From contig NZ_JAJCTD010000004.1 of NCBI RefSeq assembly GCF_020564565.1, positions 363,837 through 427,836 on the forward strand: 64,000 bases of DNA, in the 5' to 3' direction. The notes under the pieces are model-generated. The model did not search any database, was not told the DNA's origin, and saw only the letters and a list, made by a program, of their open reading frames with translations. Both the position numbers and the translations under genes were made by a program. This DNA comes from Rhodobacter sp. Har01. Its GTDB lineage: Bacteria; Pseudomonadota; Alphaproteobacteria; Rhodobacterales; Rhodobacteraceae. The first letter of the stretch is position 1; each line of letters opens with the position of its first letter. Positions 8,106 through 16,978 of this stretch are shown piece after piece.

Positions 8106-11045
8106 TTACCCCAAGGCGTCGTTGCACCGCTTGCAGGTGCCCGGATGCGCATGTGACCCCACATCCGGCAGGATCTGCCAGCAGCGCTGGCACTTCTCGC
8201 CCATGGCGCGTTCGAAAACCACGCCCACGCCCGGCACATCGGGCAGGCGGAAGGCCTCTTGCGGCTCGGGGTCGGCGGTCAGCTGCAACCCGCTGGTGAT
8301 GCAGACCTCGGCGAAATCCACCGACTTCAGCGCCGCCAGAATCGCCGTTTCCGCCACATGCACCACCGGCGCCGCCTCAAGGCTGGCGCCGATCACCTTG
8401 GCCGTGCGCTGCACTTCCAGCGCCCCGGTGACCACCTTGCGCGCCGCCCGCACGCCCTCCCACTTCGCCGCCAGCGCGTCATTGCGCCAGGCCGCCGGCG
8501 TCTCGGGGAAATCCACCATGTGGACCGACGACCCCTCGCCCGGAGTCCGGCAGAGCCAGACCTCCTCCATGGTGAAGACCAGGATCGGCGCCAGCCAGGT
8601 GGTCAGGCGCTGGAACAGCAGGTCCAGCACCGTCCGGCAGGCCCGCCGCCGCAGCGAAGACGCCGCATCGCAATACAGCGCATCCTTGCGGATGTCGAAG
8701 TAGAACGCCGACAGGTCGCTGGTCGCGAAGGTGAACAGCTCGGTGAAGACGCCCTGGAAATCGTACTTGGCATAGCCGTCGCGCACCACCGCATCCAGCC
8801 CCGCCAGCCGGTGCAGCACCCAAGCCTCCAGTTCCGGCATCTCGGTCGGGCTGACCCGCTCTGCTTCGGCGAACCCGTCCAGGTTCCCCAGCAGGAAGCG
8901 CAAGGTGTTGCGCAAGCGGCGATAGCTGTCGGCAACGCCCTTCAGGATTTCCTTGCCGATCCGCAGGTCGACCGTGTAATCGCTCAGCGCCACCCAAAGC
9001 CGCAGGATATCGGCGCCGTATTCGCCGATCACCTCTTGCGGGGCCACCGTGTTGCCCAACGACTTGGACATCTTCATGCCCTTCTCGTCCAGCGTAAACC
9101 CGTGGGTCAGAACGCCCCGATACGGCGCCCGCCCCTTGGTGCCACAGGCCTGCAACATGCTGGAATGGAACCACCCCCGGTGCTGGTCGGTGCCCTCCAG
9201 GTACAGGTCGGCAATCCCGTCCGCGCTGCCGTCCGGCCGGTCGCGCAGCACGAAGGCATGCGTGCTGCCGCTGTCGAACCAGACGTCCAGCACATCCGTC
9301 ACCTGTTCATAATCGGACGGCTCGACGATGCCCGACAGCACCCGCTCCTTGAATCCTTGCACATACCAGACATCGGCACCGTCCGCCTCGAAGGCCGCCA
9401 CGATCCGGGCGTTCACTTCCGGGTTCCGCAGCAGGAAATCCGCCGCATCCGGCCGGGCGCCCTTCTTCACGAAGCAGGTCAGCGGCACGCCCCAGGCGCG
9501 CTGCCGGCTGAGAACCCAGTCCGGCCGCGCCTCGATCATCGAATGCAGCCGGTTGCGGCCCGTCGCCGGGGTCCATTCCACCAGTTGCGTGATCGACATC
9601 AGCGCCCGCTTGCGGATGGTGTCGCCATAGGTGGTCATGCCATCGTCCAGCGCCTTGTCGATGGCGACGAACCATTGCGGCGTGTTGCGATAGATCAGCG
9701 GCGCCTTGGACCGCCAGGAATGCGGGTAGGAATGCCGCAGCTTGCCCTTGGCCAGCAGCGCGCCGGCATAGGCCAATTGCTTGATGACCGAGACATTCGC
9801 CGGCCCCTCCTTGCCCTCGGGCGTCAGGATCGCCTGCCCGCCGAACAAGGGCAGGTCGGCCCGGAAACAGCCATCCGCCTCGACGTTATACGTCATCGGC
9901 AGGCCGAACCTGACCCCCATCTGATAGTCGTCATCGCCATGGCTCGGCGCGGTGTGAACAAACCCCGTCCCCGCGTCGTCGGTGACATGGTCGCCCGGCA
10001 GCATGGGCACGTCATAATCCCACTCGCCCGCCGCGCCCTCGACGCCCCGGAACGGATGCGCCAGCACCAGCCCGCGCAGCTCATCGCCCGAAACCCCGCG
10101 CAGCCGCCGCCACATCCCCTCGGACAGCTTCGCCGCGGTGAACACGCTTTCGGCCAGCTTGTCCGCCAGCAGATAGGTCGCGCCGATGGTGGCGTTGCTG
10201 TCCTCGGGCCGCCCCGTCACCTCATACAAGCCGTAGGAAATCTCGGGGTTGTAGGATACCGCCCGGTTCTGCGGAATGGTCCAGGGCGTGGTGGTCCAGA
10301 TCACCACCCGCGCCGCCAGCAGGTCGGTGCGGATGCAGGCCCCGGTCTCTTCGAAGCTGTCGGCAGCGACCACCCGGAACGGCACCCAGATCGTGTGGCT
10401 GGTATGGTCGTGATACTCGACCTCGGCCTCTGCGAGGGCGGTCTTTTCCACCGGCGACCACATCACCGGCTTCGACCCCTGATACAGACTGCCGTTCATC
10501 ACGAACTTCATGAACTCGTCGGCGATCACCGCTTCGGCGTGGTAGTTCATGGTCAGGTAGGGGTCGTCCCACTTGCCCGTCACACCCAGCCGCTTGAACT
10601 CCTCGCGCTGGACGTCGATCCAGCCTTCCGCGAACTTCCGGCACTCCTGCCGGAAGGCCACCACGTCCACCTCGTCCTTGTTCAGGCCCTTGGCACGATA
10701 CTGTTCCTCGATCTTCCACTCGATCGGCAACCCGTGGCAGTCCCAGCCCGGCACATAGCGTGCATCGCGGCCCAGCATCTGCTGGCTGCGCACGATGAAA
10801 TCCTTCAGGATCTTGTTCAGCGCATGGCCGATGTGCAGATGCCCGTTGGCGTAAGGCGGGCCATCGTGCAGCACGAACGGCGCCCGGCCCTTCTGCTCGC
10901 GCAGCCGGTCATAGACGCCGATCCGCTCCCACCGCGCCAGCCACTCCGGCTCGCGCTGCGGCAGGCCCGCCCGCATGGGAAACGCGGTTTCGGGCAGGAA
11001 GACGGTGTCGCGGTAGTCGGGCGCTTGGGTCGTGTCAGAGGACAT
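8106..11045 (-). CDS. ileS: Isoleucyl-tRNA synthetase
   Basis: Charges tRNA-Ile with isoleucine and edits valine. The 979-residue class I synthetase has the HIGH motif at residues 71-74 (NGHLHIGHALNKIL), a CP1 editing domain in the first half, KMSKS near residue 655 (GMKMSKSLGNTV), the anticodon domain, and a C-terminal zinc finger with CQRCW and CKRC pairs. The ATG at 11045 is preceded by GAGAGAA; a 41-residue upstream extension lacks family support. The zinc-finger form is the bacterial type usually sensitive to mupirocin, though that is family knowledge and not tested here. Confidence 0.97.
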   Translation of the reverse strand: MSSDTTQAPDYRDTVFLPETAFPMRAGLPQREPEWLARWERIGVYDRLREQKGRAPFVLHDGPPYANGHLHIGHALNKILKDFIVRSQQMLGRDARYVPGWDCHGLPIEWKIEEQYRAKGLNKDEVDVVAFRQECRKFAEGWIDVQREEFKRLGVTGKWDDPYLTMNYHAEAVIADEFMKFVMNGSLYQGSKPVMWSPVEKTALAEAEVEYHDHTSHTIWVPFRVVAADSFEETGACIRTDLLAARVVIWTTTPWTIPQNRAVSYNPEISYGLYEVTGRPEDSNATIGATYLLADKLAESVFTAAKLSEGMWRRLRGVSGDELRGLVLAHPFRGVEGAAGEWDYDVPMLPGDHVTDDAGTGFVHTAPSHGDDDYQMGVRFGLPMTYNVEADGCFRADLPLFGGQAILTPEGKEGPANVSVIKQLAYAGALLAKGKLRHSYPHSWRSKAPLIYRNTPQWFVAIDKALDDGMTTYGDTIRKRALMSITQLVEWTPATGRNRLHSMIEARPDWVLSRQRAWGVPLTCFVKKGARPDAADFLLRNPEVNARIVAAFEADGADVWYVQGFKERVLSGIVEPSDYEQVTDVLDVWFDSGSTHAFVLRDRPDGSADGIADLYLEGTDQHRGWFHSSMLQACGTKGRAPYRGVLTHGFTLDEKGMKMSKSLGNTVAPQEVIGEYGADILRLWVALSDYTVDLRIGKEILKGVADSYRRLRNTLRFLLGNLDGFAEAERVSPTEMPELEAWVLHRLAGLDAVVRDGYAKYDFQGVFTELFTFATSDLSAFYFDIRKDALYCDAASSLRRRACRTVLDLLFQRLTTWLAPILVFTMEEVWLCRTPGEGSSVHMVDFPETPAAWRNDALAAKWEGVRAARKVVTGALEVQRTAKVIGASLEAAPVVHVAETAILAALKSVDFAEVCITSGLQLTADPEPQEAFRLPDVPGVGVVFERAMGEKCQRCWQILPDVGSHAHPGTCKRCNDALG

Positions 11046-11199
11046 CGGTTCTCTCTCGGGAATCAAGGCGGCAATAGGGATCACCCGGCGGCTGAACCCC
11101 TCAGCCCGCCGGGCCGCTAATTCGCCGCTGTCCCGTGCCCTCGCATCGCATGGCCGCCTTATAGGCAAGCCCCGCCACAGCGTAAAGCCCGGCCCTGCC

Positions 11200-11250
11200 C
11201 TTCATCTTGGCCCAAATACCCCGGGGTCCGGGGCAGCGCCCCGGGGCCGG
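11200..11250. repeat. Partial copy of the ATGAAG/TATTTGG intergenic element
   Basis: This is one arm of the dispersed element seen complete at 15281-15392 and 20387-20498: CTTCATCTTGGCCCAAATAC followed by a CCCCGGGG hairpin pair (CCGGGGCAGCGCCCCGG). The opposing arm is missing. It lies between ileS and the DUF2237 gene. Confidence 0.7.
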
Positions 11251-11314
11251 GCAAGAAAGACAAAGGCTTTCCTTTCCGCGCCCACCCCCTATCCTGCCCT
11301 CAAGGAGACCCGCC

Positions 11315-11698
11315 ATGAAAGAACCCTCGCTCAACGTCCTGGGCGCCCCGCTCGAAGCCTGCTCATCCGCGCCGCTGACCGGCTTCTTCCGCGACGGCTG
11401 CTGCAACACCGGCCCTGCCGACCGCGGGTTGCACACCGTCTGCGCCCAGATGACGGCCGAGTTCCTGGCGCTGTCGAAATACCTCGGCAACGACCTTTCC
11501 ACCCCGCGGCCCGAATACGGCTTTGCCGGGCTGAAACCGGGCGATCACTGGTGCCTCTGCGCCAGCCGCTTCCTGCAGGCGCATGACGAAGGCGCCGCGC
11601 CGAAGATCCGCCTCAGCGCAACGCACCAGAACACGCTGCACCTTGTTCCGCTCGAGGTTCTGCGCCAGCACGCCACCGACGCCACCCCCGGCCCGTGA
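11315..11698 (+). CDS. DUF2237 family protein
   Basis: A 127-residue DUF2237 protein. The pattern LNVLGAPLEACSSAPLTGFFRDGCCNTGPADRGLHTVCAQMTAEFL, with five cysteines in the N-terminal half, and the later GLKPGDHWCLCASRF are characteristic of the family. The function is unknown. AAGGAG lies 8 bp before the chosen ATG. Its stop overlaps the GTG of the globin gene by 4 bp, so the two proteins are made from one message. Confidence 0.85.
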   Translation: MKEPSLNVLGAPLEACSSAPLTGFFRDGCCNTGPADRGLHTVCAQMTAEFLALSKYLGNDLSTPRPEYGFAGLKPGDHWCLCASRFLQAHDEGAAPKIRLSATHQNTLHLVPLEVLRQHATDATPGP

Positions 11699-12084
11699 TC
11701 CCGCCCCGCTTCGACGTCAGCGAAGACCAGATCGCCGCCGTGGTGGCCGAATTCTACACCTGCGTCCGCAGCCACCCCGGCCTTGGCCCGGTCTTTGCCG
11801 CCCATGTCGCCGACTGGCCCCGGCATGAGGAGAAGATCACCCGGTTCTGGAAGAACGCGATCCTGTTCGACCGCACTTACGACGGCAACCCGCTGGCCGT
11901 CCACCGTGCCGCGGGCGATGTCCGCATCCCGATGTTCGACACCTGGCTTGGCCTCTTCGACAGCGTCCTGAACCGCGAATTGCCGCCACAGACGGCCCAG
12001 GCCTGGTCGGCGCTGGCCCACCGCATCGGCCGCGGGCTGGTCTTCGGCCTGGGCCAGTCGGATGGCCCGCCGTCACTTCGCTGA
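11695..12084 (+). CDS. Truncated haemoglobin, group III type
   Basis: A 129-residue single-domain globin with the 2-on-2 fold pattern. Support: FDVSEDQIAAVVAEFYTCVRSHPGLGPVF in the first helices, then HEEKITRFWKNAIL, and a likely proximal histidine in PLAVHRAAG. These match group III truncated globins, which bind O2, CO or NO; the physiological role is generally unsettled. It begins with GTG inside the DUF2237 stop. Its 3' end overlaps the convergent LuxR-type gene by 12 bp. Confidence 0.85.
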   Translation: MIPPRFDVSEDQIAAVVAEFYTCVRSHPGLGPVFAAHVADWPRHEEKITRFWKNAILFDRTYDGNPLAVHRAAGDVRIPMFDTWLGLFDSVLNRELPPQTAQAWSALAHRIGRGLVFGLGQSDGPPSLR

Positions 12085-12603
12085 GGCCACCGCCGCAACC
12101 GCGGTCATCGGCCGGATCGCCCCGTCGTCGCGCATCAGGTCGTCGATGAACAGGCTGAGAAGCTGCGGCCGCCCGCTCACCCCGGCCTTGCGGTAGATCG
12201 CATTGGTCTGCGCCTTGACCGTGCCCTCGGAGGTGGCCCGCAGGCCGGCGATCTCGGCCGTGCTCATCCCCTTGATGGCGAACAGAGCCACGTCGCGCTC
12301 GGCGGCCGTCAGGCCCCATTCCCCGAAGCGCTCTTCCAGAAGGTCCATGAACGCGCCCGAGGCCCGGCGCAGCCGCTCTTCGGCCTGGTGACGCTCGCGC
12401 ATCGTCCGCAGCAGCGCCAACCCGCCCAGCACCAGTCCGGCAATCAGCCCCAGCGCCGCCGCCACCTCCAGCAACTCGCGAATTTCCCAGGGCATCGGCG
12501 ACACGGGGATCCCCAGCACAGAGGTCAGGATGTCGAACACGAAGAACGAAGCGCACAGGAACTGCGCCAGGAACAGCGCGACCAGGAACCAGCGCCGCCT
12601 CAC
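12073..12603 (-). CDS. Membrane-anchored LuxR-type regulator
   Basis: 176 residues. Two hydrophobic segments at about 5-28 and 45-66 are followed by a short charged linker (residues 68-84) and a C-terminal LuxR/GerE helix-turn-helix (about 98-152: LTAAERDVALFAIKGMSTAEIAGLRATSEGTVKAQTNAIYRKAGV). This is an unusual architecture: a DNA-binding domain tethered to the inner membrane with no sensor domain. The start is GTG with AAAGGG upstream. It follows two secreted PepSY-like genes on the same strand after 24 bp, so it may sense envelope state and control them. Confidence 0.8.
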   Translation of the reverse strand: MRRRWFLVALFLAQFLCASFFVFDILTSVLGIPVSPMPWEIRELLEVAAALGLIAGLVLGGLALLRTMRERHQAEERLRRASGAFMDLLEERFGEWGLTAAERDVALFAIKGMSTAEIAGLRATSEGTVKAQTNAIYRKAGVSGRPQLLSLFIDDLMRDDGAIRPMTAVAAVASAK

Positions 12604-12627
12604 GCGCGCGCCCTTTCGGCAGCGGGG

Positions 12628-13065
12628 TCAGTCGTCATCGTCCTCACCGCCGCCGCCCGAGCCGGAGTTGTCGCCGTCGTCGCCGTCATCATCGCCGCCG
12701 TCATCATCGCCGCCGTCGTCCCCGCCGCCGTCGTCCCCGCCGCCGCCGTCCCCGCCGCCGCCGTCCCCGCCGCCGTCATCGTCGCCGCCGTCCAGCAGGT
12801 CACCGCTCCGGCCCGAGTTGTCGGACCGCGTCGTCAGGTCACGCAGGATCTCGCCGGTGGCCGGGTTCAGGATGATTTCGCGGCTGCCCTTCGACCCGCG
12901 GCCGACGATCCGCACGCGGCCCAGCAGGGTTCGGCTGACGGTGATCTCGCTATAGCCGCGCTTCTCAAGCTGCCGCACGATCTGGGCCACGATGTCCTTC
13001 GCATGCGCAGGCTGCGCCACGGCCAGCGCGGCCGCACCAAGGGCGAGGAATCGTCTGCGGTTCAT
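12628..13065 (-). CDS. Secreted PepSY-like protein with Gly/Asp tail
   Basis: 145 residues. The N-terminus (NRRRFLALGAAALAVAQPAHA) is a signal peptide with an RRRF start, possibly Tat. Residues 25-75 form a PepSY-like domain (VRQLEKRGYSEITVSRTLLGRVRI, then REIILNPATGEILRDL). From about residue 88 the chain is a low-complexity GGDDD/GGGGD tail ending in EDDDD. GGAGG precedes the ATG. A 19-residue upstream extension is not supported. The tail suggests divalent-cation binding outside the cytoplasm. It is paired with the next upstream gene. Confidence 0.75.
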   Translation of the reverse strand: MNRRRFLALGAAALAVAQPAHAKDIVAQIVRQLEKRGYSEITVSRTLLGRVRIVGRGSKGSREIILNPATGEILRDLTTRSDNSGRSGDLLDGGDDDGGGDGGGGDGGGGDDGGGDDGGDDDGGDDDGDDGDNSGSGGGGEDDDD

Positions 13066-13164
13066 TTCCGGCCTCCTCGGGGCGTGGCCCCGACGCGGGC
13101 GATCTTCGCCCAGTGCAGGCACCCCGGCAAGCCCGGGGTGCCTGTTCGGATCAACCTTCGCCGA

Positions 13165-13668
13165 TCAGTCGTCGTCGCTGCCACGGTCGTCGCCGCTGTC
13201 ATGGTCCGAGCCGTCGTCGTCGCCACCATGATCGTCGTCGCTGTCATCGCTGTCGTCGTGACCGCTGCTGTCGTCATCGCTGTCGTCATCGCTGTCGTCA
13301 TCGCTGTCATCATCGCTGTCATCATCGCTGTCATCGTCGTCGTCATCGCTGCCGCCGCTGGTGCGGACGAAGTCGCGGTCGCGATCGCGCACCTGCACGC
13401 CCGACCGGCCCTGGTCGCGGGACGAGGCCGTGCTGGTCTCTTGCTTCAGCACCGCGCCGGTCTCGATGTCGATCACGACCTCGACCTTCTCGCCGCCCTT
13501 CACCGCCTCGACCTTGATCTGGGTCGGGCCCTTCTTCACCTCGATCCAGTTGTAGCCTTCCGACTGGAACTGGCTGACCACCGCATCGGTGGTCACCGCC
13601 GCCATCGCCATCGACCCGGTCAGCACCAGCGCTGCGGTCATCATCATCAGCTTCGTGCGCATCTTCAT
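13165..13668 (-). CDS. Secreted PepSY-like protein with Ser-Asp repeat tail
   Basis: 167 residues. A Sec signal peptide (about 1-23, ending SMAMA) is followed by a PepSY-like domain (VVSQFQSEGYNWIEVKKGPTQIKVEAV, then VEVVIDIETGAVLKQE). The C-terminal third is an SDDD tandem repeat with His-containing spacers, encoded by 12-bp DNA repeats. The tail is strongly acidic and could bind Ca2+ or another metal, or span the envelope. It is the first gene of a likely three-gene unit with the GD-tailed paralogue and the LuxR-type regulator. Confidence 0.78.
   Translation of the reverse strand: MKMRTKLMMMTAALVLTGSMAMAAVTTDAVVSQFQSEGYNWIEVKKGPTQIKVEAVKGGEKVEVVIDIETGAVLKQETSTASSRDQGRSGVQVRDRDRDFVRTSGGSDDDDDDSDDDSDDDSDDDSDDDSDDDSSGHDDSDDSDDDHGGDDDGSDHDSGDDRGSDDD
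13267..13338 (-). repeat. 12-bp coding tandem repeat (Ser-Asp-Asp-Asp)
   Basis: Six consecutive 12-bp units of the form GCTGTC(A/G)TC(A/G)TC on the plus strand encode SDDD on the minus strand. Such arrays change length by slippage in whole-codon steps, so the tail may vary between strains without a frameshift. Confidence 0.85.
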
Positions 13669-13991
13669 GTCTCGTCTCTCCTACGGGTGGGGCGGAGTGG
13701 GTGATCGCCCGGTGTGGGTGCCGCTCGAACCGGCGACGAGATCAGGACATGCGTTTCCGGCCGGCCTGTGAATTGGACCGGGGTTTAATGCAGGCAAATC
13801 AGCAAATGGGTTGTGCGCCTAAACGCAGGTTTATGACCTTGGTCCGGGTCGCATGGGCGATGCTGCCGGACCAAAGTCCGAAACCCGAGGGATTGCACGC
13901 GAATCGCTGCCGCGACGGCTGCGGCGACGGCTGCGGCGGCTGGGCCCCAGACCCGCCGCCTTCGGGCGAATCCCGGCCTTGGGGTCAGGCC
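13669..13991. other. Intergenic region between PepSY gene and trpB
   Basis: About 320 bp without a gene. It must hold the promoter of the PepSY set (reading left) and the trpB 3' end. A 9-bp inverted repeat, TTGGTCCGG (13839-13847) and CCGGACCAA (13866-13874), has an 18-bp spacer and could be an operator or a weak terminator. An AT-richer stretch at 13785-13835 is the best place for a promoter, but no clear -35/-10 pair was found. Confidence 0.4.
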
Positions 13992-15224
13992 TCAGGCCTT
14001 CATGTCTACGCCCAGGTGGCGCGCCACGGTGAAGATGTCCTTGTCGCCACGGCCGCACATGTTCATCACGATGATGTGGTCCTTGGGCAACTTGGGCGCG
14101 ATCTTGGTCACATGCGCCAGCGCGTGGCTGGGTTCCAGCGCCGGGATGATGCCCTCCAGCTTGCAGCACAGCTGGAACGCCTCCAGCGCCTCGGCATCGG
14201 TGATCGAGACGTAGTGCGCCCGGCCGACGTCGTGCAGCCAGGAATGCTCGGGGCCGATGCCGGGGTAGTCGAGGCCGGCGCTGATCGAGAAGCCTTCCAG
14301 GATCTGCCCGTCGCCATCTTGCAGCAGGTAGGTCCGGTTGCCGTGCAGCACGCCGGGGCGCCCGCCGGTCAGGCTGGCGCAATGCTGCATCCGGTCGTCC
14401 ACGCCCTTGCCGCCGGCCTCGACGCCGATGATGTTGACCGAAGGGTCGTCCAGGAACGGATAGAACAGCCCCATGGCGTTCGACCCGCCGCCGATCGCGG
14501 CGACCAGGGTGTCGGGCAGGCGGCCCTCGCCTTCCTGCTCGGCCAGCTGCCAGCGCACTTCCTTGCCGATGATGCTTTGGAAATCGCGCACCATGGCGGG
14601 GTAGGGATGCGGCCCGGCCACCGTGCCGATGCAGTAGAAGGTGTCGCGCACGTTGGTCACCCAATCGCGCAGCGCGTCGTTCATTGCGTCCTTCAGCGTG
14701 CCGCGACCGCTGGTGACGGGAATCACCTCGGCGCCCAGCAGCTTCATGCGGAAGACATTCGGCGCCTGGCGTTCGACGTCATGCGCGCCCATGTAGACCA
14801 CGCATTGCAGCCCGAACTTGGCGCAGACCGTGGCGGTGGCCACCCCGTGCTGCCCCGCGCCGGTTTCGGCGATGATCCGGGTCTTGCCCATCCGGCGGGC
14901 CAGGATGATCTGGCCCAGCACGTTGTTGATCTTGTGCGCGCCGGTGTGGTTCAGCTCGTCGCGCTTCATGTAGACCTTGGCGCCGCCCAGTTCCGCCGTC
15001 AGCCGCGGCGCGAAATACAGCGGCGAGGGGCGGCCGACATAGTGCTTCCACAGATCGTCCATCTCGGCCCAGAAGCTGGGGTCGGTCTTGGCGTGCTCAT
15101 AGCGCGCCTCAAGGTCCAGGATCAGCGGCATCAGCGTCTCGCTGACGAAGCGCCCGCCGAAGATGCCGAAGCGCCCCGCCTCGTCCGGACCCGACATGAA
15201 GCTGTTCAACCCGTCCTCGGCCAT
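13992..15224 (-). CDS. trpB: Tryptophan synthase beta chain
   Basis: Makes L-tryptophan from indole and serine with PLP, in an alpha2beta2 complex with TrpA. The 410-residue protein matches the standard TrpB1 length. The PLP lysine is K98 in NHTGAHKIN; the phosphate-binding run GGGSNAMG follows in the second half. I used the ATG at 15224; the preceding in-frame sequence is the intergenic repeat and is not coding. It follows trpF after about 170 bp that contain a complete copy of the dispersed hairpin element. trpA is not in the window. Confidence 0.97.
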   Translation of the reverse strand: MAEDGLNSFMSGPDEAGRFGIFGGRFVSETLMPLILDLEARYEHAKTDPSFWAEMDDLWKHYVGRPSPLYFAPRLTAELGGAKVYMKRDELNHTGAHKINNVLGQIILARRMGKTRIIAETGAGQHGVATATVCAKFGLQCVVYMGAHDVERQAPNVFRMKLLGAEVIPVTSGRGTLKDAMNDALRDWVTNVRDTFYCIGTVAGPHPYPAMVRDFQSIIGKEVRWQLAEQEGEGRLPDTLVAAIGGGSNAMGLFYPFLDDPSVNIIGVEAGGKGVDDRMQHCASLTGGRPGVLHGNRTYLLQDGDGQILEGFSISAGLDYPGIGPEHSWLHDVGRAHYVSITDAEALEAFQLCCKLEGIIPALEPSHALAHVTKIAPKLPKDHIIVMNMCGRGDKDIFTVARHLGVDMKA

Positions 15225-15280
15225 GGCGCCCTCCGCAAATCCAACCCGGCCGGGTGTAGCGCCCTTCCCCGCGCGGGGAA

Positions 15281-15392
15281 AGGGGGCGCTGCCCCCGTCT
15301 TCGCTGCCGCGAAGACTCCCCCGGGGTACTTGGGCCAAGATGAAGGGCAAGCAGCTTCATCTTGGCTCAAATACCCCCGCCGGAGGCCCCCC
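15281..15392. repeat. Complete copy of the ~112 bp composite hairpin element
   Basis: Three palindromes in a row: GGGGGCGCTGCCCCC, then GTCTTCGCTGCCGCGAAGAC, then a long hairpin with arms CGGGGTACTTGGGCCAAGAT... and the complementary CTTCATCTTGGCTCAAATAC..., about 24 bp each, around the loop GGCAAGCAG. The same element in reverse orientation is at 20387-20498 with the same loop. It sits between trpF and trpB on their transcribed strand. Confidence 0.85.
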
Positions 15393-15394
15393 TG

Positions 15395-16066
15395 TCAGCG
15401 GAGAATCGGGATCTCGTCCCGGAATCCCGTCGCCGCCGCCACGAAGGCCGCGATCCTGGCGGGATCCTTGACCCCCGGCGCGCTTTCCACGCCGGATGAT
15501 ACGTCGACCTGCCGCGCATTGGTCAGCCGGATCGCCTCGGCCACGTTCTCGGCCGTCAGTCCGCCGGCCAGCATCCAGGGCCGCAGCCAGCGCCGCTGCG
15601 CCACCAGCCGCCAGTCGAAGGCCAGGCCGTTGCCGCCGGGCAGCACCGCGCCTTTCGGCGGCTTGGCATCGACCAGGATCTGGTCGGCCGCCAGCGAAAA
15701 GTCGAGCAGGGCCGCAAGGTCGCCCTCGTCGGCCACGCCCACCGCCTTCATCACCGGCAACCCGTAGCGGGCGCGAACCTCGGCCACGCGCCCGGGGCTT
15801 TCGTGGCCGTGAAGCTGCAGCATGTCGGTCGGCACCGCCGCGACGATGGCGTCCAAGGTCGCATCGTCGGCATCCACCGTCAGCGCCACCTTGCACAGCC
15901 CCTCGGGCGCCGCCAGGGCCGCCGCCCGCGCCTGATCCAGGCTGACGTAGCGGGGCGACCTGGGAAAGAAGTTGAAGCCGACATAGGCCACCCCCGCCGC
16001 AGCGCATACCGCCACTTCTGCGGGCGTGCGCAGCCCGCAGACCTTCACCCGGACGGCAGGGATCAC
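15395..16066 (-). CDS. trpF: Phosphoribosylanthranilate isomerase
   Basis: Third step of tryptophan synthesis: an Amadori rearrangement of phosphoribosylanthranilate in a TIM barrel. The 223-residue protein shows [12 protein letters not shown] at the N-terminus with the catalytic cysteine, [28 protein letters not shown] and DVSSGVE, all standard TrpF signatures. The start is GTG, overlapping the lapA stop (GTGA), so translation is coupled. It is followed by trpB. Confidence 0.95.
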   Translation of the reverse strand: MIPAVRVKVCGLRTPAEVAVCAAAGVAYVGFNFFPRSPRYVSLDQARAAALAAPEGLCKVALTVDADDATLDAIVAAVPTDMLQLHGHESPGRVAEVRARYGLPVMKAVGVADEGDLAALLDFSLAADQILVDAKPPKGAVLPGGNGLAFDWRLVAQRRWLRPWMLAGGLTAENVAEAIRLTNARQVDVSSGVESAPGVKDPARIAAFVAAATGFRDEIPILR

Positions 16067-16425
16067 CGGCTGCGGCCGCCTTCGACCATGGCCAGCACCT
16101 CGTCGCGCGCCGGAACGGTTGTCGTGTCCTTCAGCACCGCAAGCTCGCGCTCCAGCCGGGCGACCTGCCGGGACTTGCCCTTGGCATCGGACCGGATGCG
16201 CGCCTCGCGCATCCATTCCCAGACGAAGCCGATCATGACCCCCGCCGCCACGGCCGCGAGAATCACCAGGAACAGCGGAACCTGGAAGACCGGGTCGTAC
16301 TGCACCACCTTGGCCAGTTCATCCGGCAACAGCCGCAGCGGCACCGGCGCCCGGTTGGCAAGCGCCAGGACCAGCAGCACCAGGCCGGTCAGGATAAGGA
16401 AGAGAAGTCTGAAGAGACGCAGCAT
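16063..16425 (-). CDS. lapA: LapA domain (DUF1049) membrane protein
   Basis: 120 residues with two membrane helices (about 5-24 and 48-70) and a cytoplasmic C-terminal coiled coil (about 85-105, [15 protein letters not shown]). This is the LapA/DUF1049 pattern; E. coli LapA works with LapB in lipopolysaccharide assembly control, but alphaproteobacterial members are less studied. It lies between ihfB and trpF as in other Rhodobacteraceae, translationally coupled to trpF. Confidence 0.8.
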   Translation of the reverse strand: MLRLFRLLFLILTGLVLLVLALANRAPVPLRLLPDELAKVVQYDPVFQVPLFLVILAAVAAGVMIGFVWEWMREARIRSDAKGKSRQVARLERELAVLKDTTTVPARDEVLAMVEGGRSR

Positions 16426-16523
16426 GGCATGTCACCGCAAAGCCAGTTGGTGGCGCGACTATCCGCCTTCCCGAGGCCGGGCGCAACCCGTCCGGCACGA
16501 CCCATAGGGTCGCAGGTCCCGGC

Positions 16524-16805
16524 TTATTTGCCGTTCAGGCGATCGCGCAGCAGCTTTCCGGTCTTGAAGAAGGGCACCTTCTTGTTCTCGACCTGCACGG
16601 ATTCGCCGGTTCGCGGGTTGCGCCCCAGCCGTGCGTCGCGCGCCTTGACCGAGAATGCGCCAAATCCGCGCAGTTCGACCCGATCACCGCGGGCCAGCGC
16701 CTCGATGATCTCTTCGAATACCGTATTCACGATCCGTTCGACGTGGCGCTGTGTCAGATGCGGGTTCTCGTCCGCAATCTTCTGGATCAGTTCCGACCTG
16801 ATCAT
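16524..16805 (-). CDS. ihfB: Integration host factor beta subunit
   Basis: A 93-residue DNA-bending HU/IHF-family protein that pairs with IHF alpha. The arm region [12 protein letters not shown] contains the conserved proline that intercalates into DNA, and the start [17 protein letters not shown] is typical of IhfB rather than HU. The ATG at 16805 lies just after GGACCACGG; a 30-residue upstream extension has no family match. It follows rpsA, the common order rpsA-ihfB-lapA. Confidence 0.95.
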   Translation of the reverse strand: MIRSELIQKIADENPHLTQRHVERIVNTVFEEIIEALARGDRVELRGFGAFSVKARDARLGRNPRTGESVQVENKKVPFFKTGKLLRDRLNGK

Positions 16806-16925
16806 CCGTGGTCCCCCTGTTGGCCCGGCCCCCTGCGGCAACCGTCCAGCTTTGCTTTTGGTCGGACTATAGCGGCAGGATTTGCCTGCTGACAAACAAA
16901 AACGGGGACTTGGCCCGTTTCAGAT

Positions 16926-16954
16926 GGAAAAGGCCCCGCGCGGGGCGGGGCCTT
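16926..16954 (-). terminator. Rho-independent-like terminator after rpsA
   Basis: On the minus strand AAGGCCCCGC and GCGGGGCCTT form a perfect 10-bp stem around CCCGC, followed by TTTCC. It lies between the rpsA stop and the ihfB start. The short U-run suggests partial termination, which would let ihfB be read at a lower level. Confidence 0.65.
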
Positions 16955-16978
16955 CCAATCCAGTCACGGGCGCGGCGT

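Noticed and set aside
8259..11120. 953-codon open frame on the plus strand
   Set aside because: Antisense to ileS, with no recognisable domain and shadow-type composition.
13263..13351. CRISPR-like periodic DNA
   Set aside because: The period is 12 bp with no spacers and lies in frame within the SDDD tail, so it is a coding repeat.
15281..15392. trp attenuator between trpF and trpB
   Set aside because: There is no leader peptide with Trp codons, and the same structure occurs at unrelated loci, so it is a dispersed repeat.
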